From Promethearchaeota archaeon (GTDB taxonomy: Archaea; Asgardarchaeota; Lokiarchaeia; Sigynarchaeales; SOKP01): a stretch of 6,237 nucleotides of DNA. The translations under genes and the position numbers were made by a program. Numbering within the stretch: the first letter of the stretch is position 1; the number at the start of each line of letters is the position of its first letter. The stretch covers positions 1-6,237 of the forward strand of contig SDNN01000170.1 in the NCBI GenBank assembly GCA_004524425.1, in the 5' to 3' direction. Below, one piece after another: positions 1-6,237 of this stretch. The notes beneath the pieces were generated by a model. That model had not been told where the DNA came from, did not search any database, and worked only from the letters and a program-made list of their open reading frames with translations.

Positions 1-282
1 ACTCTCATTTTTTTTCAACGCCTTTCAACCATAATTGTATTTTTAACTATTAGCCTTGTTTTTACTAACGTAGGTTGGGCAGTATATGAACCAGAAAAAG
101 TGACCCCAGAAGTAATATTCGGCTTAAGAGCATTAATGTGTATTTTCCCTGCTATAGCATTGTTGATTGCTTTATTTGCGATTTATAAATATCCATTAGA
201 CGGAGAGTATCTTTTCGAGATAAAAGAAAAACTTACAAAAATTCATGATAGAAAAAAGCAAGAACATGATTTATTGAAATAA
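1..282 (+). CDS. GPH-family (MFS_2-type) sugar:cation symporter, C-terminal end (5' truncated by window edge)
   Basis: The frame is open from base 1, so the GTG at 100 is an internal Val codon and not a start; 93 C-terminal residues are visible. They contain a membrane segment at about residues 9-28 of the fragment, a short loop, and a second segment at about 40-62 (Gly-Leu-Arg-Ala-Leu, then a Pro at 50). A charged tail begins with YPLDGE (64-69) and runs through a Lys/Glu-rich helix with an Ile-His pair. From memory of the family, the FFQRLS start, the last helix and the YPLDGE plus charged tail are typical of the C-terminus of archaeal GPH symporters. These are 12-helix carriers in the cytoplasmic membrane that couple sugar or glycoside uptake to a cation. 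The substrate cannot be read from this part. The PAP2 gene follows after 27 bases on the same strand, so cotranscription is likely. Confidence 0.82.
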   Translation, partial: TLIFFQRLSTIIVFLTISLVFTNVGWAVYEPEKVTPEVIFGLRALMCIFPAIALLIALFAIYKYPLDGEYLFEIKEKLTKIHDRKKQEHDLLK

Positions 283-309
283 AGAAAATGGTGAATTAAT
301 TTAATTGAT

Positions 310-1143
310 ATGGGTAAACATTCAATGAATGAGTTAAAAAAAATCAATCAATCAATAATAATAAAGTTATTATTACTGGTCATAGTTCCTTGGATCATAT
401 TAGCTATAGTTTTTGGATTTACAGATTTAGAAATTTCAAAAAATATCGTGAATAGAGACTCTGAATGGGCTAGTTTCATGTATATTTATGATGAGGGCCC
501 AGCATGGGGGTTGATTGCAACTTCTTTAGTGGTTTTTATAGGAAGTCGTGTAGAGGATATGGCGAAACAGAAAATTTCTGCTCATGTCGCAATTTTAATT
601 GGAGCCATTATTTTCATTATCGCATTAGTCACAAATAATACATGGTTAGTTAATTTAGGTGGAGGGATTACATTTGGAGTTCTTGTCTTTCTCATTTTCA
701 CTCATGATAAAAATTGGAGAGAATATAATACAATCGCGAAAGTATTTGTAATTTTGGCCATTGTTAATCCATTATTGTTTGTACAGATTACAAAACTGTT
801 ATGTGGGAGAATACGTTTCAATAATCTTGGACAGGGATATTCAAATTATACTCCGTGGTTTTTACCGCCAGGACCTAATGGTATACAGAGTTATAGTTTT
901 CCAAGTGGTCACACGGCCAATGGATGGATGTGGTTGCCAGTTTTAATCTTATTAAGAAATCGAAAATGGAAGGATCCTTCAAGAATTCTTATCACAGTTC
1001 TCGTTCTTTTATGGGGATTTTTAGTAGGGCTTTCAACAATTATAGTTGGTGCTCATTTTGCCTCCGATGTTCTGTTTTCAAGTGGAGTTGCTGGCGTATC
1101 AGTTATTCTATTATACAAGAAGTACTATTTTGAAAAGAAATGA
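310..1143 (+). CDS. PAP2-family membrane phosphatase (lipid phosphatase-like)
   Basis: A 277-residue integral membrane protein with about eight hydrophobic segments (roughly 17-37, 66-79, 92-108, 111-130, 142-160, 204-216, 225-246, 250-270). The three phosphatase motifs are visible. Motif 1 is K162-x6-R169, followed by Phe instead of Pro. Motif 2 is P198-S-G-H201. Motif 3 is S242-T-x5-H249-x3-D253. In the family the motif 3 His is the nucleophile, the Asp supports it, and the motif 2 His is the acid; all are present. Motif 3 normally starts Ser-Arg; here the phosphate-contacting Arg is Thr243. Known members remove phosphate from phosphatidic acid, polyprenyl diphosphate or related membrane lipids; the substrate here is unknown. 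An in-frame stop at 292-294 makes ATG 310 the first start. ATG 325 is an alternative. A GGTGA at 290-294 lies too far upstream to be a convincing ribosome site. Confidence 0.9.
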   Translation: MGKHSMNELKKINQSIIIKLLLLVIVPWIILAIVFGFTDLEISKNIVNRDSEWASFMYIYDEGPAWGLIATSLVVFIGSRVEDMAKQKISAHVAILIGAIIFIIALVTNNTWLVNLGGGITFGVLVFLIFTHDKNWREYNTIAKVFVILAIVNPLLFVQITKLLCGRIRFNNLGQGYSNYTPWFLPPGPNGIQSYSFPSGHTANGWMWLPVLILLRNRKWKDPSRILITVLVLLWGFLVGLSTIIVGAHFASDVLFSSGVAGVSVILLYKKYYFEKK

Positions 1144-1150
1144 TTTTTTT
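1144..1150 (+). terminator. T-run directly after the PAP2 stop codon, possible archaeal terminator
   Basis: Seven T residues follow the TGA stop without a gap. Archaeal RNA polymerase can terminate at U-tracts without a hairpin, so this may end the GPH-PAP2 transcript. In such AT-rich DNA a run of seven is weak evidence. Confidence 0.35.
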
Positions 1151-1203
1151 CGAAATACATCGGTATTAATAATTTATAATGATTAGGTTTGAAAATAGGG
1201 TTT

Positions 1204-1231
1204 TATTATTTCAAGTGTTATATTATTTCAA
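1204..1231. repeat. Perfect 11-bp direct repeat upstream of the ABC exporter operon
   Basis: TATTATTTCAA occurs at 1204-1214 and again at 1221-1231, with start points 17 bases apart. It lies upstream of the candidate TATA box of the ABC operon. It could be a tandem binding site for a regulator of the exporter, or chance in AT-rich DNA. Confidence 0.4.
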
Positions 1232-1248
1232 ATCAGAACAATAAAATT

Positions 1249-1255
1249 CTATATC
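1249..1255 (+). promoter_or_regulatory. Candidate TATA box of the ABC exporter operon
   Basis: CTATATC in the gap between the PAP2 gene and the ABC operon. With the usual archaeal spacing of about 25 bases, transcription would begin near 1277-1281, leaving a leader of roughly 27-31 bases before ATG 1308. The gap is AT-rich throughout, so other placements are possible. Confidence 0.25.
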
Positions 1256-1307
1256 ATCTTTTCTAAATTAAATCAATTTGACATTAAATAAGCATGAAAA
1301 TAACCAA

Positions 1308-3146
1308 ATGAAACAGCCTCTGAATAATTCTGATAATAAACCTCAAGTTGAGTTCTCTCTCGAGAAAGATCCCTATTTAAAATCAAGACAAAAGGGTATA
1401 AGAAGATGGATATTAGCTCACATCTTTAAAAAATCTAATTCTTTTTTCATATTGGTTGTTTTCATATCCACCATAATAGGTGCTGTTTTATCGTCAATCA
1501 CAATGATCATAATAGGCAGGGCCATTTCAGACTTCATGGTCGGAGATGATACTAATTTTTCCTTTTATGTAATTGTTTTGTTATTGCTCAGCGTTGGAAC
1601 GCCTGTCTTAAGATTATTCAATTTCATGTTGCGTGAAGTATTAGCTCAACGCATGGAATTTGATGTCAGGAAAGAGTTTTATCTCAACTTATTAGGTAAG
1701 AGTCAATCATTCCATGATCGCCAAAAAATCGGAGAAATAATGGCCAGAGCCACAGATGACGTCAGGTCGATGAATTTTCTTATAAGTCCGGCTATATCTT
1801 TAATTTTAGAGTCGTTTACCAACATTATTGTTCCGATCATATTCATATATCTTTTTTATCCTACTCAATTATTATTCGCACCACTACTTTTTACTGTATT
1901 GTTCTTAATCACGTTAAATTCTTATAGTAGAAAAATCGGTCCGGTGACAAGAAAACTAAGAAAAAATTTTGGTTTAATGAGTGCAAGCCTCAATGAGACT
2001 CTAACTGGTATTGAAATTGTTAAGAGCATATCTAAAGAAGAAGGTGAGGCTCAAAAATATAGTCTCCATGCCACGAATTATAAAAATGCTTATGAAGAAC
2101 AAGGAAGAATACAGGCAAAATACCTTCCCATTTTTATTTTTGCGATTACTGCAACCATTGCATTGACACATGCGATCATGCTTGCTGATCTAGGTATGAT
2201 TTCTATAGGTGAGATTATTGCGTATATTGGTCTGATTTCTTTACTTCGCTTCTCAACTAATATTTCTATTTTTGTATTTGCCATAATTAAACTAGCGGGT
2301 GCAAGTGCAAAAAGGCTAGTAGACACCATGAATGAGCAAACTGAAATAGATGAGAATTTAGGAGGGACAGAAAAAGAAATTGAGGGGAGGATAATGTTTG
2401 AAAATGTTTCATTCTCATATCCCGGCTCCTCAGTTCCAGTCTTAAAAAACATTTCATTTGAAATAGCAGCAGGAAAAACGGTTGCTATCGTTGGTACGAC
2501 TGGTTCTGGAAAAACCACGTTAACCAAATTGATTTCACGTTTATATGATGTAAATAAAGGGAGAATTCTTATTGATGGAATAGACATTAAGGAATATGCA
2601 CTTAATTCCTTGAGATCCCAAATTTCGCATATTGAGCAGGATGTGTTTTTATTCTCGAAGAGTATTTTCGAAAATATATCTTTTGGAAGAACATCTTCAA
2701 TGGAGGAAATTATCCAAGTTTCAAAAGAGGCACAAGCACACGAGTTTATAATTTCCTTTCCTAAAGGATATGATTCTGAAGTGGGAGAAAGGGGGGTGAC
2801 GCTTAGTGGTGGAGAACGTCAAAGAATAGCGATTGCTCGAGCTTTTCTTTCCGATCCTAAGATCCTCATTTTAGATGATTCGACTTCTGCAATTGACTCC
2901 GAAACAGAAGATAAAATCCAGAGAGCGATGAAAAACATACTAAGAAAAAGAACCACCATTCTTATCACGCATCGTTTAAGTCAAATACGTTGGGCAGATT
3001 TAATTTTGGTACTAAAACGGGGAGAAATTGTCGCTAAAGGATCTCATGAAGAATTATTAAAAACTTCCGAGGAATACTGTAAAATTTTCGTTAAGAGATT
3101 TGATATTGGGAAGGACACTTTATTAAAACAATGTGAGAGGGCATGA
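1308..3146 (+). CDS. ABC exporter, fused TMD-NBD half-transporter, degenerate-site subunit of a heterodimer
   Basis: From ATG 1308 the protein has 612 residues. A polar Asn/Lys-rich N-terminus is followed by a six-helix exporter domain (roughly 46-330), with an intracellular coupling region near 135-151, and a nucleotide-binding domain from about 360. Visible motifs: aromatic A-loop Tyr371; Walker A GTTGSGKTT at 396-404 with Lys402; Q-loop Gln444; signature LSGGE at 499-503; Walker B Asp523; switch His555. The residue after Walker B Asp is Asp524 where the catalytic Glu is normally found. Known heterodimeric exporters have exactly this change in one subunit, making one ATP site weakly active. 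The partner is the next gene, one base away. Substrates of the family include drugs, lipids and peptides; none can be chosen here. A TTG at 1278 would add ten residues, with an in-frame stop just upstream at 1269-1271. I prefer the ATG; neither has a Shine-Dalgarno. Confidence 0.93.
   Translation: MKQPLNNSDNKPQVEFSLEKDPYLKSRQKGIRRWILAHIFKKSNSFFILVVFISTIIGAVLSSITMIIIGRAISDFMVGDDTNFSFYVIVLLLLSVGTPVLRLFNFMLREVLAQRMEFDVRKEFYLNLLGKSQSFHDRQKIGEIMARATDDVRSMNFLISPAISLILESFTNIIVPIIFIYLFYPTQLLFAPLLFTVLFLITLNSYSRKIGPVTRKLRKNFGLMSASLNETLTGIEIVKSISKEEGEAQKYSLHATNYKNAYEEQGRIQAKYLPIFIFAITATIALTHAIMLADLGMISIGEIIAYIGLISLLRFSTNISIFVFAIIKLAGASAKRLVDTMNEQTEIDENLGGTEKEIEGRIMFENVSFSYPGSSVPVLKNISFEIAAGKTVAIVGTTGSGKTTLTKLISRLYDVNKGRILIDGIDIKEYALNSLRSQISHIEQDVFLFSKSIFENISFGRTSSMEEIIQVSKEAQAHEFIISFPKGYDSEVGERGVTLSGGERQRIAIARAFLSDPKILILDDSTSAIDSETEDKIQRAMKNILRKRTTILITHRLSQIRWADLILVLKRGEIVAKGSHEELLKTSEEYCKIFVKRFDIGKDTLLKQCERA
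3135..3141 (+). promoter_or_regulatory. Shine-Dalgarno site that sets the start of the second ABC subunit
   Basis: GAGAGGG ends six bases before ATG 3148 and lies inside the last codons of the first ABC gene. It favours ATG 3148 over the in-frame GTG at 3133, which overlaps this site and has no purine-rich stretch of its own. Confidence 0.6.
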
Positions 3147-3147
3147 T

Positions 3148-4953
3148 ATGGGTTTTGTTGGTCTAGGCGCAGAAGATTATGATCGAATGTATAAGGATAG
3201 AGAATTATTATCTCGAATTTTTAAATATTTCCGTCCTTATAGAGGTTCAATGGCAATTGTTATTATATTTCTCATACTTAATTCATTATCTAATGCCTTG
3301 GTTCCTATTTACACGCGCTCAGTGATAAATGGATTAGAAAATAATAGTGGTTTTGAATATCTTATTTTCATTATAATTTTAATTTTTATCTTGAATTTTG
3401 TGGCTTTCGTGTTTAATTTTTTCCGCCAAATCTATTCTGCTAAGGCCATTGGTAATGTTGTTTTAGATATAAGAGAAGCTGCAACAGATGCCGTTTTAAA
3501 TCATGATCTTTCTTTTTTCGACAAAAATCCTACAGGAAAAATAGTGAGTCGAATCAACACTGACAGCGATGACTTCGGAAGGACGGTGGAATTAACCATG
3601 ATGTTGATATCTTCTTTATTTATCGTGTTTCTTTTATTAATATTCATGTTTCTTTTAAACTACGTTTTAACCTTAGCCTTCATCCTTGCCATGCCATTAT
3701 TCTTCGTGTTGGCCATATATTTCAGGAAACTTGCGAGAAAAAGGACACTATTAGGCCAGCGAGCGCTTGCTTCCGTGAATTCCTATGTTAAAGAGACATT
3801 TTCAGGCATTCAAATTGCCAAAACATTTCGGCAAGAAAATAAGGTTTCAGAGGAATTTAATAAAATCAATAAGACTTCTTATAAGGTAAATCTGAGAAGA
3901 GCCTTTGTCTTAAATGCCATATTCCCATCTCTAAGCGTCATTCAAGGTTTAATCTTAACGTTTTTGATATATTACGGGGGATCATCCGTCCTAAGTGGTG
4001 AGCTCAGCGCAGGAGATCTATTTTTATTTTTCCAGAGCCTGTGGTTATTATTTTTCCCCATTATCATTATAGCTGCTTTTTGGCCCCAATTTCAAGCAGG
4101 TTTAGCTGCATCTGAAAGAATCTTTTCTCTAATAGATGCTGAACCAGCAGTTGTTCAAGAGGACGACATTATCGTTCCAAATTTTAAGGGTGAGATCGAA
4201 TTTAAAAATTTGACTTTTCGCTATGAAACATCCAAAGATGTATTCGAGAATTTTTCATTAAAAATTAGACCTAAAGAATCAGTTGCGCTTGTAGGTCATA
4301 CTGGAGCAGGTAAATCTTCACTAGCTAAACTAATAGCCAGATTTTACGAATTCCAAGAAGGGGACATTCTAATTGATGGCATTAGCATTCGAAACTTTGA
4401 ACTAAATAATTATCGTAAACAAATTGGCATAGTACCTCAAACGCCCTTTTTATGGGCAGATACCTTAGCAAATAACGTGAAATATTGTTGTAGCACTGCC
4501 ACAAAAGAGGAAGTACAAAAAGCCTTGGATCAAGCAGGAGGTGCAGATTGGATCCAAGATCTTCCAGAGGGGCTTGATACAAATGTACGAGAGAGGGGCT
4601 CTTTACTTTCAATGGGTCAACGCCAACTGGTCGTATTCGCAAGGACATTGTTAGAAGACCCTTCCATTCTCATCTTAGATGAAGCTACAGCATCGGTTGA
4701 TCCTTTCACAGAAACAAGAATACAAGAAGCACTTGAAAAAACCATAAAAGATCGGACATCGATTATCATTGCTCATCGTCTTTGGACCGTCCGACATGTT
4801 GATAGAATCATTGTTCTTGACCACGGTAACATCGTGGAAGAAGGAAATCACGATGAGCTGATTGAAAAAGGAGGCAAGTATGCGGACCTTTACAACACTT
4901 ATTTTCGGCATCAAAGTCTTGAATACATTGAAAAAGTAAAAGAAATAACATAG
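3148..4953 (+). CDS. ABC exporter, fused TMD-NBD half-transporter, catalytic-site subunit of a heterodimer
   Basis: From ATG 3148 the protein has 601 residues. A conserved-looking N-terminus with a Tyr-Asp-Arg motif is followed by a six-helix exporter domain (about 33-312), with a coupling region near 123-142, and a nucleotide-binding domain from about 345. Motifs: A-loop Tyr359; Walker A GHTGAGKSS at 383-391 with Lys389; Q-loop Gln431; signature LSMGQ at 487-491; Walker B Asp511 with catalytic Glu512; switch His543. The signature has Met489 where Gly is usual. In a heterodimer this signature faces the partner's Walker A/B site, the one with Asp instead of Glu, so both defects fall in the same ATP site while the other site is complete. 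The start is one base after the partner's TGA, with a Shine-Dalgarno overlapping the partner, so the two are probably translated together in equal amounts. The start could be GTG 3133, adding five residues. Confidence 0.94.
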   Translation: MGFVGLGAEDYDRMYKDRELLSRIFKYFRPYRGSMAIVIIFLILNSLSNALVPIYTRSVINGLENNSGFEYLIFIIILIFILNFVAFVFNFFRQIYSAKAIGNVVLDIREAATDAVLNHDLSFFDKNPTGKIVSRINTDSDDFGRTVELTMMLISSLFIVFLLLIFMFLLNYVLTLAFILAMPLFFVLAIYFRKLARKRTLLGQRALASVNSYVKETFSGIQIAKTFRQENKVSEEFNKINKTSYKVNLRRAFVLNAIFPSLSVIQGLILTFLIYYGGSSVLSGELSAGDLFLFFQSLWLLFFPIIIIAAFWPQFQAGLAASERIFSLIDAEPAVVQEDDIIVPNFKGEIEFKNLTFRYETSKDVFENFSLKIRPKESVALVGHTGAGKSSLAKLIARFYEFQEGDILIDGISIRNFELNNYRKQIGIVPQTPFLWADTLANNVKYCCSTATKEEVQKALDQAGGADWIQDLPEGLDTNVRERGSLLSMGQRQLVVFARTLLEDPSILILDEATASVDPFTETRIQEALEKTIKDRTSIIIAHRLWTVRHVDRIIVLDHGNIVEEGNHDELIEKGGKYADLYNTYFRHQSLEYIEKVKEIT

Positions 4954-4983
4954 AGAGTAGATTAATAATAATCGGGATAAGTG

Positions 4984-4999
4984 AAAAAAGAAAAAAAAA
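4984..4999 (-). terminator. U-rich terminator of the minus-strand hydrolase gene
   Basis: Read on the minus strand this is T9-C-T6, beginning 32 bases after the hydrolase stop codon. No clear hairpin precedes it, which fits archaeal U-tract termination. For the converging ABC operon the + strand offers weaker T-runs in 5000-5019 and a T7 at 5035-5041, inside the end of the hydrolase gene. Confidence 0.5.
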
Positions 5000-5031
5000 T
5001 TTTATTAATTTTAAATTTTCCCCATAATATC

Positions 5032-5769
5032 TCATTTTTTTAAATCCAAAAAGCTAAACTCTTGGATTGTTTCCTTCATTTTTACATGAGCTATTACTGA
5101 CGACAAGGGAAGTGATAAAGGGATCCATACAAGATAAATAAGTATGAAATGCATGTCAACACTAATTTCAGTAAAAGCAACAATCATAAGAGCACCAAAA
5201 TAACCAATAAAAATAATTGAAAGAATTAATAACATTTTTGCGAATTTTTGCTCATGAGCTATCCCTGTTTTATGGGTCGACCAAAACCATAATGTTAAGA
5301 AAAATATAACATCGCTCATCGCGTCCCATGCATTCCAAACTTTCATGTAAGTGTCTCCAAGAGCAGTTTGAAAATCAAATCCCGTAATTGAATATCTTTC
5401 AAAAGAAAAAGGGGCCAAAATTGCAACATACCCATCAAGTAAATCATAGAAAACGTGAGTTAACATTCCAAATACAAATGCAAAGGTAAACATTGACAAC
5501 CATTTTCTATCTTCACGTGTTCTTGAGGCAATTAATCCAATGAGTAAGATTAATCCCATTGCAAAGAATCCATGGGTATATGATCGATGGAAAAACTCGC
5601 CTGCAGTAAAATCCTGCGTAATCAGAAATGCGACAACACTTGCAAATAGATCTATGTCTGGAATAATGCTCCCCCATATTAAACCCCATTTAGCTTTTTT
5701 ATACTTTTCATTTCTTATAAAACTGGCAAGTACAAGGCCAGATAATAAATGAAGCCCTCCTGTTGTCAT
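5032..5769 (-). CDS. Membrane-bound metal-dependent hydrolase, DUF457/YdjM-like
   Basis: A 245-residue membrane protein with hydrophobic segments near 67-82, 92-108, 152-166, 178-200 and 206-228. Conserved polar residues sit in the pattern of the YdjM/DUF457 family: His7 near the N-terminus, P37-D38-x-D40, H61-R-S-Y-T-H66, and H105-x3-D109. In the family these His and Asp residues are thought to bind metal, by analogy with zinc-dependent phospholipase C-type enzymes, and the protein sits in the cytoplasmic membrane. The true substrate is not established even for well-known members. The C-terminal half beyond about residue 115 makes it longer than E. coli YdjM, which has about 200 residues as I recall. 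The gene converges on the ABC operon and diverges from the second GPH gene, so it is probably transcribed alone. ATG is the start; no Shine-Dalgarno is visible upstream. Confidence 0.85.
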   Translation of the reverse strand: MTTGGLHLLSGLVLASFIRNEKYKKAKWGLIWGSIIPDIDLFASVVAFLITQDFTAGEFFHRSYTHGFFAMGLILLIGLIASRTREDRKWLSMFTFAFVFGMLTHVFYDLLDGYVAILAPFSFERYSITGFDFQTALGDTYMKVWNAWDAMSDVIFFLTLWFWSTHKTGIAHEQKFAKMLLILSIIFIGYFGALMIVAFTEISVDMHFILIYLVWIPLSLPLSSVIAHVKMKETIQEFSFLDLKK

Positions 5770-5800
5770 GTGAATACACTAACTAACTGAGATTAATTTT

Positions 5801-5814
5801 GATATAATATATAA
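5801..5814 (-). promoter_or_regulatory. Candidate TATA box of the hydrolase gene
   Basis: On the minus strand the segment reads TTATATATTATATC. With archaeal spacing the transcript would start near 5780, about ten bases before the ATG, consistent with the absence of a Shine-Dalgarno. The whole 5770-5977 gap is so AT-rich that the exact box is uncertain. Confidence 0.35.
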
Positions 5815-5943
5815 TTATACTTTTCTATGTATCTCTATATATTTGTTTCTAATTTATTAATAGTACTCAATAGATATTTCATTAAAGATATTTTTTTCGT
5901 ATTTTATTTCATTCTTTACTTAATAATTGATTTTGAATGAATA

Positions 5944-5956
5944 GAAAATATTTAAA
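5944..5956 (+). promoter_or_regulatory. Candidate BRE/TATA promoter of the second GPH gene
   Basis: A purine-rich GAAAA (5944-5948) is followed by TATTTAAA (5949-5956). The TTTAAA core is centred about 25 bases before ATG 5978, so transcription would begin at or next to the start codon. This suggests a leaderless mRNA and agrees with the lack of a Shine-Dalgarno. Confidence 0.42.
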
Positions 5957-5977
5957 GAAGTAAGTTGAAATTTAATT

Positions 5978-6237
5978 ATGAGTAATCTTAAACCTGGTAC
6001 AGGGATATCAATTGGTAAAGATGTTGACACTTACGAAGAAAAAAACTCCATGCTCACTCGGACCTCTTACGGACTAGGAGGATTCTTTGATAATATCTAT
6101 TCTGCTGCATTTTCTGTAAGAGTAATAGCTTTTTATGAAGATGAAGTACTGCTTCCGATTCTATTAGTTAGCATAGCCTTCGTCTTATATGGTGTATGGA
6201 ACATGTTTAATGATCCTCTCTTAGGACATCTCTCTGA
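5978..6237 (+). CDS. GPH-family (MFS_2-type) sugar:cation symporter, N-terminal part (3' truncated by window edge)
   Basis: The first 86 codons of a gene that runs off the window. After a polar N-terminus of about 30 residues comes a first helix region with the glycine-rich YGLGGFFDN stretch (31-39) and FSVRVIAFY (45-53). A second helix (about 58-76) ends in W74-N-M-F-N-D79-P80-x-x-G. This matches the W-D-x-x-N-D-P-x-x-G helix II motif of MelB-type carriers. The function is probably cation-coupled uptake of a sugar or glycoside across the cytoplasmic membrane; the substrate is not readable. At the position of the first MelB motif acid there is Asn75, while Asp79 is kept. The TATA-like box about 25 bases upstream supports this ATG. 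The gene is on the same strand as the GPH fragment at bases 1-282 but is a separate copy. Confidence 0.86.
   Translation, partial: MSNLKPGTGISIGKDVDTYEEKNSMLTRTSYGLGGFFDNIYSAAFSVRVIAFYEDEVLLPILLVSIAFVLYGVWNMFNDPLLGHLS

Noticed and set aside
100..282. Separate 60-residue protein starting at GTG 100
   Set aside because: The same frame is open to base 1 and the upstream residues continue the membrane-protein pattern, so this is the tail of a larger GPH protein.
761..1133. Two short + strand frames inside the PAP2 gene
   Set aside because: They are out of frame with the PAP2 motifs, which fix the true frame.
2090..2587. 165-codon open frame on the minus strand
   Set aside because: It lies fully antisense to the first ABC gene, whose motifs prove the + frame; the antisense product shows no recognisable domain.
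4382..5035. Three overlapping minus-strand open frames of 75-88 codons
   Set aside because: They are antisense to the nucleotide-binding domain of the second ABC gene and its downstream gap, have no family signature, and overlap one another in different frames.
5540..5752. 70-codon + strand frame
   Set aside because: It is antisense to the conserved N-terminal part of the DUF457-like gene with its His and Asp motif residues.
5874..5913. Short repeats such as ATTTCATT in the divergent intergenic region
   Set aside because: Eight-base matches are expected by chance in DNA this AT-rich; no regular spacing or dyad symmetry was seen.
1..6237. Search for a CRISPR array, tRNA, rRNA, insertion sequence or defence system
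   Set aside because: No regularly spaced repeats, cloverleaf-like segments, transposase motifs or inverted terminal repeats were seen by eye on either strand.

Overview
The window is strongly AT-rich and tightly packed with membrane-protein genes. It most likely comes from an archaeon, and an Asgard (Lokiarchaeia-like) genome is my best guess. The reasons are the style of the two GPH-family transporters at the edges, TATA-like boxes about 25 bases upstream of start codons with no Shine-Dalgarno, U-tract terminators, and an archaeal-looking heterodimeric ABC exporter. The lineage is an inference from protein style; no rRNA or other marker gene is present.

Layout on the + strand: bases 1-282 hold the C-terminal end of a GPH (glycoside-pentoside-hexuronide:cation symporter, MFS_2-type) transporter. 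After 27 bases comes a complete PAP2-family membrane phosphatase (310-1143), probably read from the same transcript. A 164-base gap (1144-1307) has a T-run, an 11-bp direct repeat and a possible TATA box. It is followed by a two-gene ABC exporter operon (1308-3146 and 3148-4953) whose genes are separated by a single base. A 78-base convergent gap (4954-5031) precedes a minus-strand gene for a DUF457/YdjM-type membrane-bound metal-dependent hydrolase (5032-5769). A 208-base divergent intergenic region (5770-5977) has candidate promoters for both directions. The window ends in the N-terminal 86 codons of a second GPH-family transporter (5978 to the edge).

The best-supported functional story is the ABC pair. 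The first subunit has Asp in place of the catalytic Walker B Glu and an intact signature. The second has the intact Glu and a changed signature (LSMGQ). This is the complementary pattern of asymmetric heterodimeric type IV exporters (TM287/288, BmrCD, LmrCD). The substrate is unknown. A lipid phosphatase-like gene upstream and a membrane hydrolase downstream allow, but do not show, a role in membrane lipid or polyprenyl-phosphate metabolism. I found no RNA gene, CRISPR array, insertion sequence or clearly novel system.
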